Below are positions 27,290 through 35,797 of a stretch of DNA of 48,398 nt, piece by piece. Position 1 is the first letter of the stretch, and each line of letters opens with the position of its first letter. Origin of the DNA: an uncultured Gammaproteobacteria bacterium (GTDB taxonomy: Bacteria > Pseudomonadota > Gammaproteobacteria > PS1 > Pseudothioglobaceae). The stretch is from positions 1 to 48,398 of the forward strand of contig CACDVH010000009.1 in assembly GCA_902556205.1 (NCBI GenBank), written 5' to 3'. The translations under genes were made by a program, and so were the position numbers. The notes below the pieces were generated by a model. The model saw only the letters and a program-made list of their open reading frames with translations. It did no database searches and was not told the DNA's origin.

Positions 27290-29218
27290 TTAAATTAATT
27301 TAGATAAATGAAATTGAGATTGCTCTATATCAAATATATTTTCAAAAATTTTAATCTTCCTATCTTTTTGCATCTCAATATCCAAACCAAGCAACATGGA
27401 AAGGTTATCCAAATATTTGATCATTTGAGTATCTGTGCCATGACTATTAAAAACTGATAGCCTTTGAATAGAATTAAGCTTTAAAAGCTTATTTTCTGGT
27501 TCAACTTCATCTTCTCTGGTAGCAACAACCCTATTCTCTTCAAATTCAACAAGATAATCATCTATCACTAGTAAATCCATACAGCCTTCCAAAAGGTGCT
27601 CAACCGCTTGTCTAGGAGTTGATATGGTTGCTATGCCATGCCTATTAAAACTAGTATTTAAAAGTACTGGAATGCCAGTTAACTTCTTGAACTCATCTAT
27701 AAGATTCCAATATAGCAGATTTTCGGATTTCCTAACTACATGAACTCTTGAAGAGCCATCTACATGAACTGCAGATGGAACTTTATCTCTCATTGATTCT
27801 TTTATATCAAAAGCGATTTGCATATAAGGGGAATAATGTCTTTGCTGAACCCAATCACTGTATGCCTCTTCTAATATTGATGGAGCATATGGCATAAACC
27901 AATCACGTTTTTTTAATAATTGATTAATTTTTTCTTTTGACTCCATATTCCTAGGATCTGCAACTAATGATCGTGCACCTAGCGATCTTGGGCCAAATTC
28001 AGCTCTACCTTGAAACCAGCCAACAGTTTTTCCCTGACTAAGTTTTTTAGCAACAATCTTTGTAATATTTTTATGCCTAGAATAAATTAAACGATGCCTA
28101 TCTAAAACTTCTCTTACCTCAGAATTTGAAAAAGAAACGCCTAAATAGCTTGTAAGAATATTTGATGCTTTATATTTTTGATTCCCTCTATATTTAATAT
28201 GCAGAGCGGCGCCTAAAGATAAACCTGAGTCTGATGGAGCAGATGGAAAATATACATTTTCAAAACCAGCACTTAATAAAGCTTTATTAAGTGCAACATT
28301 TTGAAATAAACCTCCACTAAATACTATATTGGATTTATCGGTTTCCTTTCTGAGAAGTTTTACTAAATTAACAACAGATTCCTGCAAAATATTTTCACCC
28401 GTTGCTGCAATATCATGGGGAAGATGCTCAATACACTCTCTGAGAATATTAGTATCACTTGGGAATTGGCTAAATATTTTAGTTCTATCATAAGCATCTG
28501 CCTTTACTTTACTAATATTTATAGCGGTTTTAGCAAAACGTTTTCTATAAAATTTCACTCCATTTTCTACACTAGTATGAATTAAGTTATTTAATTTTTC
28601 TTTTAAAACGGGTTGAACTTGACCATAGGAAGCTAAGCCAGATGTTTTACCATTATCATCGCCTGAAAAACCTATTGCATCAGTTAAAAAAGAATGGAAG
28701 TTTGCTATCGTGTCAATACCTGAGGATTCAAATTTAACATCAAAATTATTATTCTCAAATTCTCCAAAAACGTAACCACGTTGATCACCAAAATCTCCCC
28801 CACCATCCATACATAAAAATGCACAATCGCTGAATCCTGAACCATAAACTGCAAGTGATGCATGACTTATCTGATGATCTATAAAAACAACATGCTCATC
28901 AAACCATTTTTGAAAATCATTACGATCTCCTTCATAAGCTTTAAAATACCAACTAAAGAGCAAATAAAAATTGTCAAAATTCACTTCATCTTTAGGAGTT
29001 GGAAAGACCCACTTTTCAACTTGATTTGGCCTTATATCAAGTTCTTTAAAGCCTAACATTAATGATCGCTCAGGAAACTTTGGAGTACCATCATTTTTAA
29101 CCGAGGTCAACTTGCCTTCTTCATATGAATAAATCTTATTACCTGCAATAAGACTAGAATTAAATTCGTGTCTGTCTTGGGCATCAAATGGGCAAGGATA
29201 CATTGAAGCAATTATCAT
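27290..29218 (-). CDS. NodU-type carbamoyltransferase
   Basis: This 642-residue protein has the N-terminal Kae1-like domain with metal-binding DHQISHASLA and CMDGGGDFG. The C-terminal domain has GWFQGRAEFGPRSLGARSLVADPR, in which Arg-Glu-Phe-Gly-Pro-Arg-Ser-Leu is the NodU/TobZ signature, and LLNTSFNRHG. It moves a carbamoyl group from carbamoyl phosphate, through carbamoyl-AMP, to a sugar hydroxyl. The N-terminus (MIIASMYPCPFDAQ) is not the GISAFYHDSAA type seen in the other carbamoyltransferase at 33962-35797, so the two are distinct paralogues. A 180-base gap upstream separates it from the Wzy-like gene and holds a promoter-like site. Confidence 0.85.
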   Translation of the reverse strand: MIIASMYPCPFDAQDRHEFNSSLIAGNKIYSYEEGKLTSVKNDGTPKFPERSLMLGFKELDIRPNQVEKWVFPTPKDEVNFDNFYLLFSWYFKAYEGDRNDFQKWFDEHVVFIDHQISHASLAVYGSGFSDCAFLCMDGGGDFGDQRGYVFGEFENNNFDVKFESSGIDTIANFHSFLTDAIGFSGDDNGKTSGLASYGQVQPVLKEKLNNLIHTSVENGVKFYRKRFAKTAINISKVKADAYDRTKIFSQFPSDTNILRECIEHLPHDIAATGENILQESVVNLVKLLRKETDKSNIVFSGGLFQNVALNKALLSAGFENVYFPSAPSDSGLSLGAALHIKYRGNQKYKASNILTSYLGVSFSNSEVREVLDRHRLIYSRHKNITKIVAKKLSQGKTVGWFQGRAEFGPRSLGARSLVADPRNMESKEKINQLLKKRDWFMPYAPSILEEAYSDWVQQRHYSPYMQIAFDIKESMRDKVPSAVHVDGSSRVHVVRKSENLLYWNLIDEFKKLTGIPVLLNTSFNRHGIATISTPRQAVEHLLEGCMDLLVIDDYLVEFEENRVVATREDEVEPENKLLKLNSIQRLSVFNSHGTDTQMIKYLDNLSMLLGLDIEMQKDRKIKIFENIFDIEQSQFHLSKLI

Positions 29219-29244
29219 ATTTTGTTAGGTAAAGAATATTTAAA

Positions 29245-29272
29245 TTAATAGTGCATTTTAAACTACTTTCAA
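29245..29272 (-). promoter_or_regulatory. Candidate sigma-70 promoter for carbamoyltransferase gene
   Basis: On the minus strand, TTGAAA (29267-29272) lies 16 bases before TATTAA (29245-29250), about 27 bases before the ATG at 29218. The -35 box matches 5 of 6 and the -10 box 4 of 6 consensus bases, in the only sizeable gap (180 bases) between two genes of the long minus run. AT-rich DNA makes such matches common, so this is tentative. Confidence 0.3.
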
Positions 29273-29398
29273 ACTAATACATTTTGTTTGATATTATCTA
29301 ATATTTTTTAATAAGCAATTGTCATATTTCTTTAATAATCATTTAATCTTAAAAATTATTTTTAGAAAAATAAAGATAATTCTTTCAATCTTATAAGC

Positions 29399-30709
29399 TC
29401 AATTATTTTTAACTGATGCAATAGGTTTTTCTGGTTGAAAACTTTCTAGACTTCTTGCTTTATAATAAATTAATAATAAAAAAGTGAAATTAACAAACGA
29501 AGTATTCATAAAGATAACAATACTTGAGGCGAAAATTGCATCTAAGAAGTAGAGATTCCTTCCATTGTAAAAGCTTATTAACAAAAAAGACCTAATCTGA
29601 ACTATTAAAATATAAAATGTTATAAGTATCCCTAGCCAGCCCAAAGAAATCGTAAAGTCTAAATATGTATTATGGGGAGAAATGGTTGAATTATCTCCAA
29701 TTTTGTTTTTCAAGTAAGCTTTTGCATATTCATAATCATTTTTAAAATCACCAGTTCGAATTAGTTCCTTTTTTGGCTCAATTAACTTTTGATTAAAAGG
29801 AATTTTTTCACTAGTCATCAATCTCACTTGAGACCCAGGGCCTCCGCCTATCGGTAGTGCTGCTTTCGTAATATTTATTCCTCTTACAAACAATACGTAG
29901 CGATCTAATGAGGAGGTATAGGACATAAAGTTTTTTCTATCAGAAAAATTCGACATTGAAAAATATACCAATGCAAGCATAAGAAATACCTTAAAGAGGA
30001 ATGATATTTTTTTTAATACACTTTTTACTAGTGTTCTTGAATTAGCATATTTATATAAAACAAACACATTAAGAATAATGAAAGTCAATATTGAGGTCCT
30101 ATCTTTTGTTTGAATAACTGCAAAACAAAAAAGTAGAAAAATAAAAAATATTTTGCTCCTAGATGATGGATTCAGATATAAAAAAGAACCATAACCCAAT
30201 ATTAAAAAAAAGCCCGTGAAAACGTATCCTGGAGTTAGTAGACTTGTAAAGCGATTGCCGGCCTCAAAATCTGAAATAAAAAAATTGATAGACTCTGGAA
30301 GAAGAAACGAAAAAAATGATTCAACAATCATAAAAAATGAAATATTTCTTATAAACATGATTGTTTTAATAATGTTATTTTTTGGAGTTTTCAAAACAAC
30401 TAAATGGGCAAGAAGGGCAGACATAAAAACCGATAAACTCTTCCAATTCCAGAAATGAGGTAGATCCATAACATTAAGGTCAACTACCTTTGAAAAAAGA
30501 AAAACCAAGATAACGTATATCAAAATAATGTAATGAAAAGCTACTGCACTACTATTATTTTTAAAAAGAGAAGTTAATAGGTATACAACTGAGTAAGTTG
30601 CTGAAAAAATAAAAAAAAGATTGAAAGGTATATTGAATCTAGTGAGTATAGAACTAAAAATAAAAATAAAAATTAGCCCTTGAGCTCCCCATAATGCATT
30701 TATTTTCAT
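29399..30709 (-). CDS. O-antigen ligase/polymerase (Wzy-like) membrane protein
   Basis: The 436-residue protein has about ten hydrophobic spans with short basic loops and a large periplasmic loop containing GGGPGSQVRLMTSEKIPF and SPHNTYLDFTISLGWLGI. The latter matches the HNxxL motif of the Wzy_C/O-antigen ligase family. It would join repeat units or attach the glycan to lipid A core in the inner membrane. It is the first gene of the long minus-strand run, divergent from glmS. Polymerase and ligase cannot be separated by eye. Confidence 0.75.
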   Translation of the reverse strand: MKINALWGAQGLIFIFIFSSILTRFNIPFNLFFIFSATYSVVYLLTSLFKNNSSAVAFHYIILIYVILVFLFSKVVDLNVMDLPHFWNWKSLSVFMSALLAHLVVLKTPKNNIIKTIMFIRNISFFMIVESFFSFLLPESINFFISDFEAGNRFTSLLTPGYVFTGFFLILGYGSFLYLNPSSRSKIFFIFLLFCFAVIQTKDRTSILTFIILNVFVLYKYANSRTLVKSVLKKISFLFKVFLMLALVYFSMSNFSDRKNFMSYTSSLDRYVLFVRGINITKAALPIGGGPGSQVRLMTSEKIPFNQKLIEPKKELIRTGDFKNDYEYAKAYLKNKIGDNSTISPHNTYLDFTISLGWLGILITFYILIVQIRSFLLISFYNGRNLYFLDAIFASSIVIFMNTSFVNFTFLLLIYYKARSLESFQPEKPIASVKNN

Positions 30710-30842
30710 AAATATAAAGGGGTTCTTAATTTCATTTTCATTTAAACCTTTGAAGAAAAATAAAACTTAATCCAATAAATTTTATCACTCCTATATATAC
30801 TGTTCTATTATTTTCAGAATTTATATTAAGGATGAGTAATCT
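30710..30842. promoter_or_regulatory. Divergent wzy/glmS intergenic region
   Basis: This 133-base AT-rich gap should hold promoters for both directions. On the plus strand, TATACT at 30796-30801 (5 of 6 for a -10 box) lies about 40 bases before the glmS ATG, but I see no good -35 box. AAGGATGAG just before glmS is its ribosome-binding site. No repeat or operator-like palindrome was found. Confidence 0.35.
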
Positions 30843-32681
30843 ATGTGTGGAATTATTGGAGGGGTAACAAATCAAAATATTACACCACTCCTATTGTCAG
30901 GATTAAAAAACCTGGAATATAGAGGCTATGACTCTTCAGGTATTGTAGTTATATCAGACAAGAGGTTATTAGAACGTCAGAGAAGTGTTGGAAGAATAGC
31001 AAATTTAGAAAAAAAATTAATTATAAAAAATCTGCATGGTGAAATTGGCATAGCTCATACTAGATGGGCTACACATGGCAAGCCATCGGATGAAAATGCA
31101 CATCCCCATATTTCTAACTCAATTAGTATCGTCCACAATGGAATTATTGAAAATTATGTAAATCTTAAGAATCAGCTAATAACTAAGGGCTATGAGTTTA
31201 CTTCAGATACTGACAGCGAGATTATTGCTCATTCAATAGATTTTGCAATGAAAACATGCAAATCCCTTACTTCTGCAGTACAAAAAGTAGTTAAAACTCT
31301 TGAGGGCTCATATGGTCTAGGAGTTATTTCATCTAACTTCCCAAATAAAATTATTGCTGCCAGAAAAGGGTCACCATTAATAATTGGTGTTGGGAAAAAA
31401 GGAAATTATATTTCCTCTGATCAGATGGCGCTACTTTCTGAAACCAATAAGTTTATTTTTCTTGAAGATCATGACATAGCGGAAATTAAAATAGATCAAA
31501 TCAAAATTTTTGATATGAATAGCAATCAAGTAGAGCGTCCAATTGTAATTTCAAATATTAAAGCTGGTGAAGTTGATAAAGGGAAATATAGTCATTTCAT
31601 GCAAAAAGAAATTTTCGAACAGCCTCAAGCAATTAGAGATACATTGGAATCTAGAATTACAAACGATAAAGTTAACTGTTCAGCATTTGGGCATAATGCA
31701 GAAAAAATCTTTAAATCAATAAAACATATACAAATTGTAGCCTGTGGGACTAGTTTTAATGCAGGATTGGTTGCAAAGTACTGGTTTGAAGATATATCAA
31801 AAATCCCATGCAATGTTGAAGTAGCTAGCGAATATCGCTATCGTCGACCAATTCTTTTAGATAAAACACTTTTTATAACCTTATCACAAAGTGGAGAGAC
31901 TGCTGATACAATTGAGGCTTTAAAATCAGCAAAAAAATTAAATAGGTCTATAAACTCTCTTTGTATTTGTAATGCAGCAGAATCAAGCTTATCAAGAATT
32001 TCTGATTTAGTTTTTTTAACCCATGCTGGCCCCGAAATTGGTGTTGCAAGCACAAAGTCTTTCACAACGCAATTGGTTGCTATGGCTTTACTAGTTTGCT
32101 CTATTGGAAAATTAAAAAATACAATTGATGTGGATAGTGAAAATTTAATTGTTCAAGGCTTAAAGAAGTTGCCAGGTCTAGTTAATGATGCCCTACTTTC
32201 AGATAGTGCAATTAAGTCACTAGCTAAAAGCTTTAAAGATAAAACTAGCTCACTTTTTTTGGGAAGGGGAACAATGTATGCAATTGCATTGGAAGGAGCA
32301 TTAAAACTCAAAGAAATAAGTTATATTCATGCTGAAGCATATCCTGCAGGAGAGTTAAAACATGGCCCAATTGCTTTAATTGATGAAGATATGCCAGTAG
32401 TTGCTGTTGCTCCAAATGATGAACTTTTAGTAAAACTAAAATCAAACTTAAATGAGGTCAAATCTAGAGGCTCGCAAATGATTGTTTTTGAAGACGAAAA
32501 GTCAAATATAAAGTCTTTAGATTCAATGAAAGTTTTTCAAGTTACTTCTAATTTGGGAAGAATAACAGCTCCGATAATTTTCACAATTCCTTTACAATTG
32601 TTAAGTTATCACGTAGCACTGGTAAAAGGAACTGATGTTGATAAACCAAGGAATTTAGCAAAATCTGTTACTGTTGAATAG
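30843..32681 (+). CDS. glmS: Glutamine--fructose-6-phosphate aminotransferase (isomerizing)
   Basis: The 612-residue protein has the full GlmS layout: N-terminal nucleophile MCGIIGG with Cys2, LEYRGYDSSG, HTRWATHG and HNGIIENY in the glutaminase domain (1-240). Two SIS domains follow, with ACGTSFNAG, TLSQSGETADTIEA, AYPAGELKHGPIAL and the C-terminal NLAKSVTVE. Its product, glucosamine 6-phosphate, feeds UDP-GlcNAc for peptidoglycan, lipid A and the PseB-type dehydratase here. It is probably the cell's essential copy. A ribosome site AAGGATGAG lies before ATG. The glmS ribozyme of Gram-positive bacteria is not seen. The neighbouring genes on either side run on the opposite strand. Confidence 0.97.
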   Translation: MCGIIGGVTNQNITPLLLSGLKNLEYRGYDSSGIVVISDKRLLERQRSVGRIANLEKKLIIKNLHGEIGIAHTRWATHGKPSDENAHPHISNSISIVHNGIIENYVNLKNQLITKGYEFTSDTDSEIIAHSIDFAMKTCKSLTSAVQKVVKTLEGSYGLGVISSNFPNKIIAARKGSPLIIGVGKKGNYISSDQMALLSETNKFIFLEDHDIAEIKIDQIKIFDMNSNQVERPIVISNIKAGEVDKGKYSHFMQKEIFEQPQAIRDTLESRITNDKVNCSAFGHNAEKIFKSIKHIQIVACGTSFNAGLVAKYWFEDISKIPCNVEVASEYRYRRPILLDKTLFITLSQSGETADTIEALKSAKKLNRSINSLCICNAAESSLSRISDLVFLTHAGPEIGVASTKSFTTQLVAMALLVCSIGKLKNTIDVDSENLIVQGLKKLPGLVNDALLSDSAIKSLAKSFKDKTSSLFLGRGTMYAIALEGALKLKEISYIHAEAYPAGELKHGPIALIDEDMPVVAVAPNDELLVKLKSNLNEVKSRGSQMIVFEDEKSNIKSLDSMKVFQVTSNLGRITAPIIFTIPLQLLSYHVALVKGTDVDKPRNLAKSVTVE

Positions 32682-32713
32682 TTTTTAAGTTGGCTATTAA
32701 CTTATGGATCTCA

Positions 32714-33241
32714 TTAATTTGAATTTAATTCTGCTTCAACAGAATCTAATTCTGCTTCAACAGAATCTAATTCTGCCTTAATAGATTTCATCATTCTCGA
32801 GTTATTGTTGATTGAGTTGGGATGGTTTATTGATATCTTAACTTTTGTTTCTGAAATACTTAATAAACTTTTTTTACCTGTGGATATTTCAACAGTAGCA
32901 ATTCTGTCATCTTTATTGAAGACCAGCAATACTTTTTCAGATATTGTAGACGATGCTAACATCCAATTTGATGAACTTCCTGTTTCAGTAAAATGATTTA
33001 TTAACTCTACTGGACTGGACGAACTGAATAATATAATTTGTCCAGCCCACATATCACCACTGCCTAAAATAACAGTATTATCCATTTGAATTTCTGAGTC
33101 TGCTGGCAATGGAAAGTCATAAAGTGCATAATCAATTAAAATTTGAGTTTGTTTTTGACTTTCTTGAGCATTATTTGAACAACTTGCTAAAAAAAATGTA
33201 AAAAACATTGCAGATACAAATTTAATCACCTTAATATCCAT
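32714..33241 (-). CDS. Lipoprotein with C-terminal heptad repeat
   Basis: I set the start at ATG 33241, not the longer frame from 33310, because this gives a signal peptide MDIKVIKFVSAMFFTFFLASC with the lipobox Leu-Ala-Ser-Cys at Cys21. The 175-residue protein should be lipidated and placed on the inner or outer membrane. A central soluble domain (about 30-140) has hydrophobic strands and matches nothing I recognise. The end consists of repeated AELDSVE heptads made by a 21-base DNA repeat, likely coiled coil. The gene converges with glmS and diverges from the SxtJ-like gene. It does not look like a glycan enzyme and its role is unknown. Confidence 0.72.
   Translation of the reverse strand: MDIKVIKFVSAMFFTFFLASCSNNAQESQKQTQILIDYALYDFPLPADSEIQMDNTVILGSGDMWAGQIILFSSSSPVELINHFTETGSSSNWMLASSTISEKVLLVFNKDDRIATVEISTGKKSLLSISETKVKISINHPNSINNNSRMMKSIKAELDSVEAELDSVEAELNSN
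32727..32780. repeat. 21-base tandem repeat in lipoprotein C-terminus
   Basis: Two identical 21-base units lie at 32727-32747 and 32748-32768, each AATTCTGCTTCAACAGAATC plus T, followed by a partial third copy to about 32780. The unit length is a multiple of three, so copy number changes would add or remove whole heptads (ELDSVEA) without a frameshift. Slipped-strand changes are possible between strains. Confidence 0.85.
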
Positions 33242-33340
33242 ATTTACATATAGTTTATCATAAACAATAATTTCAAACAATTTGATAATATTGCGAGATT
33301 TTGCATGCAATACTAGATTTATAAAATCAACTAATATAAA

Positions 33341-33370
33341 TTCAGTCTTAATCCTATATTTACTTATAAT
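33341..33370 (+). promoter_or_regulatory. Candidate promoter for SxtJ-DUF5989-carbamoyltransferase operon
   Basis: A perfect TATAAT lies at 33365-33370, with TTCAGT at 33341-33346 as a weak -35 box 18 bases upstream. The first gene starts at 33400. The divergent region 33242-33399 also holds the perfect ten-base palindrome TTGCATGCAA (33301-33310), which might be an operator. In AT-rich DNA a TATAAT is not strong evidence alone. Confidence 0.35.
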
Positions 33371-33399
33371 ATCTTCATATTGAAATATAATTTAAAGAG

Positions 33400-33798
33400 A
33401 TGTCCTTAAAAAGTCAGATTCACAAATCATCTTCAAATAAGGCTTTTGGAATTTTATTTTCAATAATTTTTCTCCTAATTGGCCTATATCCACTACTTTA
33501 TTCCAAATCTTATAATATATGGGCAATACTTATTTCAATTATTTTATTCCTACTGGCGTTTATAGCTCCTAAATCTTTGACTATGCCAAACAAGTTATGG
33601 ACTAAATTTGGTTTATTACTTGGCTCAATTTCTACTCCAATTATAATTTTTTTAATATATTTTTTAATTGTTGTACCAACTGGTCTGATTTTTAAAATTC
33701 TGAGAAAGGATTTAATAAATATGAATTTAAATAGAAACTTAAAATCATACTGGATAAAAAGAGAGGAGCCATTGGGCTCTATGAAAAAACAATTTTAG
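33400..33798 (+). CDS. SxtJ-family small membrane protein
   Basis: This 132-residue protein has four or so hydrophobic spans (about 16-32, 37-54, 68-82 and 84-100) and a basic C-terminal tail ending MKKQF. It contains RNLKSYWIKREEP, close to the W-x-x-R-x-x-P-like tail I associate with SxtJ-family proteins. Such proteins occur beside a DUF5989 protein and a carbamoyltransferase, as here, and are thought to be membrane partners of it. No enzyme motif is visible. The ribosome site before its ATG is weak (AAAGAG directly next to it). The order and spacing of the four genes to 36863 support one operon. Confidence 0.7.
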   Translation: MSLKSQIHKSSSNKAFGILFSIIFLLIGLYPLLYSKSYNIWAILISIILFLLAFIAPKSLTMPNKLWTKFGLLLGSISTPIIIFLIYFLIVVPTGLIFKILRKDLINMNLNRNLKSYWIKREEPLGSMKKQF

Positions 33799-33802
33799 GA
33801 GA
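33797..33802 (+). promoter_or_regulatory. Shine-Dalgarno site for the ATT-start DUF5989 gene
   Basis: AGGAGA lies at 33797-33802, overlapping the end of the SxtJ-like stop codon (TAG, 33796-33798), and ends six bases before the ATT at 33809. This is among the strongest ribosome sites I noticed in the window and is the main reason for choosing the rare start. Confidence 0.55.
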
Positions 33803-33808
33803 AGTGAA

Positions 33809-33958
33809 ATTAGATTTATAAAAGAACTAATCGATTTTATCTTTACTAGAAAAAAATTCTGGCTACTTCCTACTATTATTGTAATGGCATTATTTGGTTC
33901 GTTAATAATTATAGGCCAAGGATCGGTTATTGCTCCATTCATCTACACAATATTTTAA
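33809..33958 (+). CDS. DUF5989-family small membrane protein, apparent ATT start
   Basis: The 49-residue protein reads from ATT 33809. It has RFIKELIDFIF, then RKKFWLLPTIIVMALFG, one membrane span, and QGSVIAPFIYTIF at the end, matching the DUF5989 pattern as I remember it. No ATG, GTG or TTG occurs in frame after the stop at 33782-33784. AGGAGA at 33797-33802 is about seven bases before the ATT, so ATT is the likely start; ATT starts are rare but known (for example infC). The alternative is a frameshift from GTG 33804. The stop and the following carbamoyltransferase are in the same frame, with only GTA between TAA and GTG. Confidence 0.72.
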   Translation: MRFIKELIDFIFTRKKFWLLPTIIVMALFGSLIIIGQGSVIAPFIYTIF

Positions 33959-33961
33959 GTA

Positions 33962-35797
33962 GTGACAGCCATACTAGGAATTTCGGCTTTCTATCATGAT
34001 AGTGCTGCAACAATAATAGTAGATGGAAAAATAATTGCAGCAGCTCAAGAAGATAGGTTTTCAAGAATCAAAAATGATTCATCATATCCAAAGAATGCAA
34101 TAGAATATTGCCTTTCAGAAGCAAAATTAACTTTTGAAAAATTAGACTTTATTGCATTTTATGACAAACCATTTTTAAAGTTTGAAAGATTATTAGAAAC
34201 TTATATTGCGTATGCTCCTAAGGGCTTTAAATCGTTCAGAAAAGCAATCCCAATTTGGCTAAAAGAAAAATTATTTCTTAAAGAATTCATGCTGAAAGAA
34301 ATTAGAAAAAATTTTCAGGATTTCGACCCAAATAAACTTATGTTTAGCGAGCATCATTTTAGTCATGCAGCTAGTGCGTTTTATGCGTCACCTTTTGAAG
34401 AAGCAGTTATTCTTACAATTGATGGTGTTGGAGAATGGGCTACTACATCTGTTGCTATTGGAAAGGGCAATAAAATTGATATTATTAAAGAAATTCACTT
34501 TCCTCATTCTTTAGGTTTACTATACTCAGCATTCACATATTATTTAGGCTTCAAAGTAAATAGTGGTGAATATAAGCTTATGGGGTTAGCGCCATATGGC
34601 ATCCCAGTCTATAAAGAATTGATAATGGAAAAATTGATTGATTTAAAAGAAGATGGATCTTTTAGATTAGATCAATCATATTTTAACTTTGCCACTGGTT
34701 TGACAATGACTAACCAAAAGTTTGATGATCTTTTTGGGGCATCTGTTAGAACTTCTGACAAAGATGAATTAACTCAATTTCATATGGATATTGCTTGTTC
34801 TATACAAAAGGTTCTCGAAGAAATTGTCCTTAGAATAACTAGATCATTATCACAAGAATATGATATACGAAATTTATGTATGGCTGGTGGTGTGGCTTTA
34901 AATTGTGTTGCTAATGGAAAAATACTAAAAGATGATTATTTTGAGAATATTTGGATTCAGCCTGCTTCTGGTGACGCTGGTGGAGCTTTAGGAAGTGCAC
35001 TTGCAGTATGGCATAAAGAGCTTGATATGCCAAGAAACTTTATAAATACAGATTCTATGCAAGGCTCATTCCTTGGCCCATCATTTAGGCAAAATTATAT
35101 AGAAGAGGAGCTTTTAAATCTCGGAGCAATTTTTGAAGTTTTTACTGAAAATCAAATCCTTCAAAAATCTGCCAATGCTCTTAAAGAAGGTATGGTTATG
35201 GGATGGTTCCAAAATAGAATGGAGTTTGGGCCGCGTGCGCTTGGCAATAGGTCAATTCTTGGCGACCCACGCTCTGAACAAATGCAAAGAATTATCAATT
35301 TAAAAATAAAGTTTCGAGAAAGCTTTAGACCATTTGCACCTTCTATTCTAAGGGATGATTTATCAGAATGGTTTAACTTGGATTGTGATAGCCCTTATAT
35401 GCTCTTAGTTGGCGAAGTAAATAATAACAAAAAAATAGAAATAACTAAGGACCAAAAATCATTAACTGGGATAGATAAATTAAAAATTAAAAGGTCGAGC
35501 ATACCCGCGGTTACTCATGTGGATTATTCAGCGAGAATTCAAACTGTTCATAAAGAGACTAATTCAAAGTATTTCAAACTATTAAAGACTTTTAAAGAAA
35601 AAACGGGCTGTCCAATTCTAATTAATACTTCTTTCAATGTAAGAGGTGAGCCAATAGTTTGCTCTCCAAAAGATGCATTTGATTGCTTCATGGGGACAGA
35701 TCTTGATTTACTTGTGATTGGTAATTGCATACTTCGAAAACAAGATCAAAAAATTTCAAAAGAAAATAATTACAAAAATCAATTTGCTGATGATTAG
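33962..35797 (+). CDS. NodU/CmcH-type carbamoyltransferase, GTG start
   Basis: The 611-residue protein begins ILGISAFYHDSAA and has the metal-binding SEHHFSHAASAFY, LTIDGVGEW, CMAGGVALNCVANGK, then the C-terminal GWFQNRMEFGPRALGNRSILGDPR with the catalytic Arg set and NTSFNVRGEP. It transfers carbamoyl to a sugar hydroxyl using carbamoyl phosphate and ATP. This N-terminal type is the one usually linked with SxtJ and DUF5989 proteins. The GTG start lies one codon after the DUF5989 stop. Together with the SGNH hydrolase it likely decorates a glycan or lipid. It is distinct from the carbamoyltransferase at 27290-29218. Confidence 0.88.
   Translation: MTAILGISAFYHDSAATIIVDGKIIAAAQEDRFSRIKNDSSYPKNAIEYCLSEAKLTFEKLDFIAFYDKPFLKFERLLETYIAYAPKGFKSFRKAIPIWLKEKLFLKEFMLKEIRKNFQDFDPNKLMFSEHHFSHAASAFYASPFEEAVILTIDGVGEWATTSVAIGKGNKIDIIKEIHFPHSLGLLYSAFTYYLGFKVNSGEYKLMGLAPYGIPVYKELIMEKLIDLKEDGSFRLDQSYFNFATGLTMTNQKFDDLFGASVRTSDKDELTQFHMDIACSIQKVLEEIVLRITRSLSQEYDIRNLCMAGGVALNCVANGKILKDDYFENIWIQPASGDAGGALGSALAVWHKELDMPRNFINTDSMQGSFLGPSFRQNYIEEELLNLGAIFEVFTENQILQKSANALKEGMVMGWFQNRMEFGPRALGNRSILGDPRSEQMQRIINLKIKFRESFRPFAPSILRDDLSEWFNLDCDSPYMLLVGEVNNNKKIEITKDQKSLTGIDKLKIKRSSIPAVTHVDYSARIQTVHKETNSKYFKLLKTFKEKTGCPILINTSFNVRGEPIVCSPKDAFDCFMGTDLDLLVIGNCILRKQDQKISKENNYKNQFADD

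Noticed and set aside
30710-30842. glmS ribozyme or glucosamine riboswitch
   Set aside because: The 133-base AT-rich gap shows no conserved ribozyme core, and this element is known from Gram-positive bacteria.
32686-32704. Six-base inverted repeat between glmS and the lipoprotein gene as a terminator
   Set aside because: TAAGTT / AACTTA has a seven-base loop and no U run after it on either strand. The stem is too short and weak to call.
33242-33310. Longer lipoprotein start at 33310
   Set aside because: The extra 23 residues precede a clear lipoprotein signal with its lipobox, so the inner ATG at 33241 is the likely start.
35718-35789. Longer N-terminus for the SGNH protein
   Set aside because: It would overlap the carbamoyltransferase by 80 bases and put a basic stretch before the membrane anchor. 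The ATG at 35790 with an eight-base overlap is more natural.
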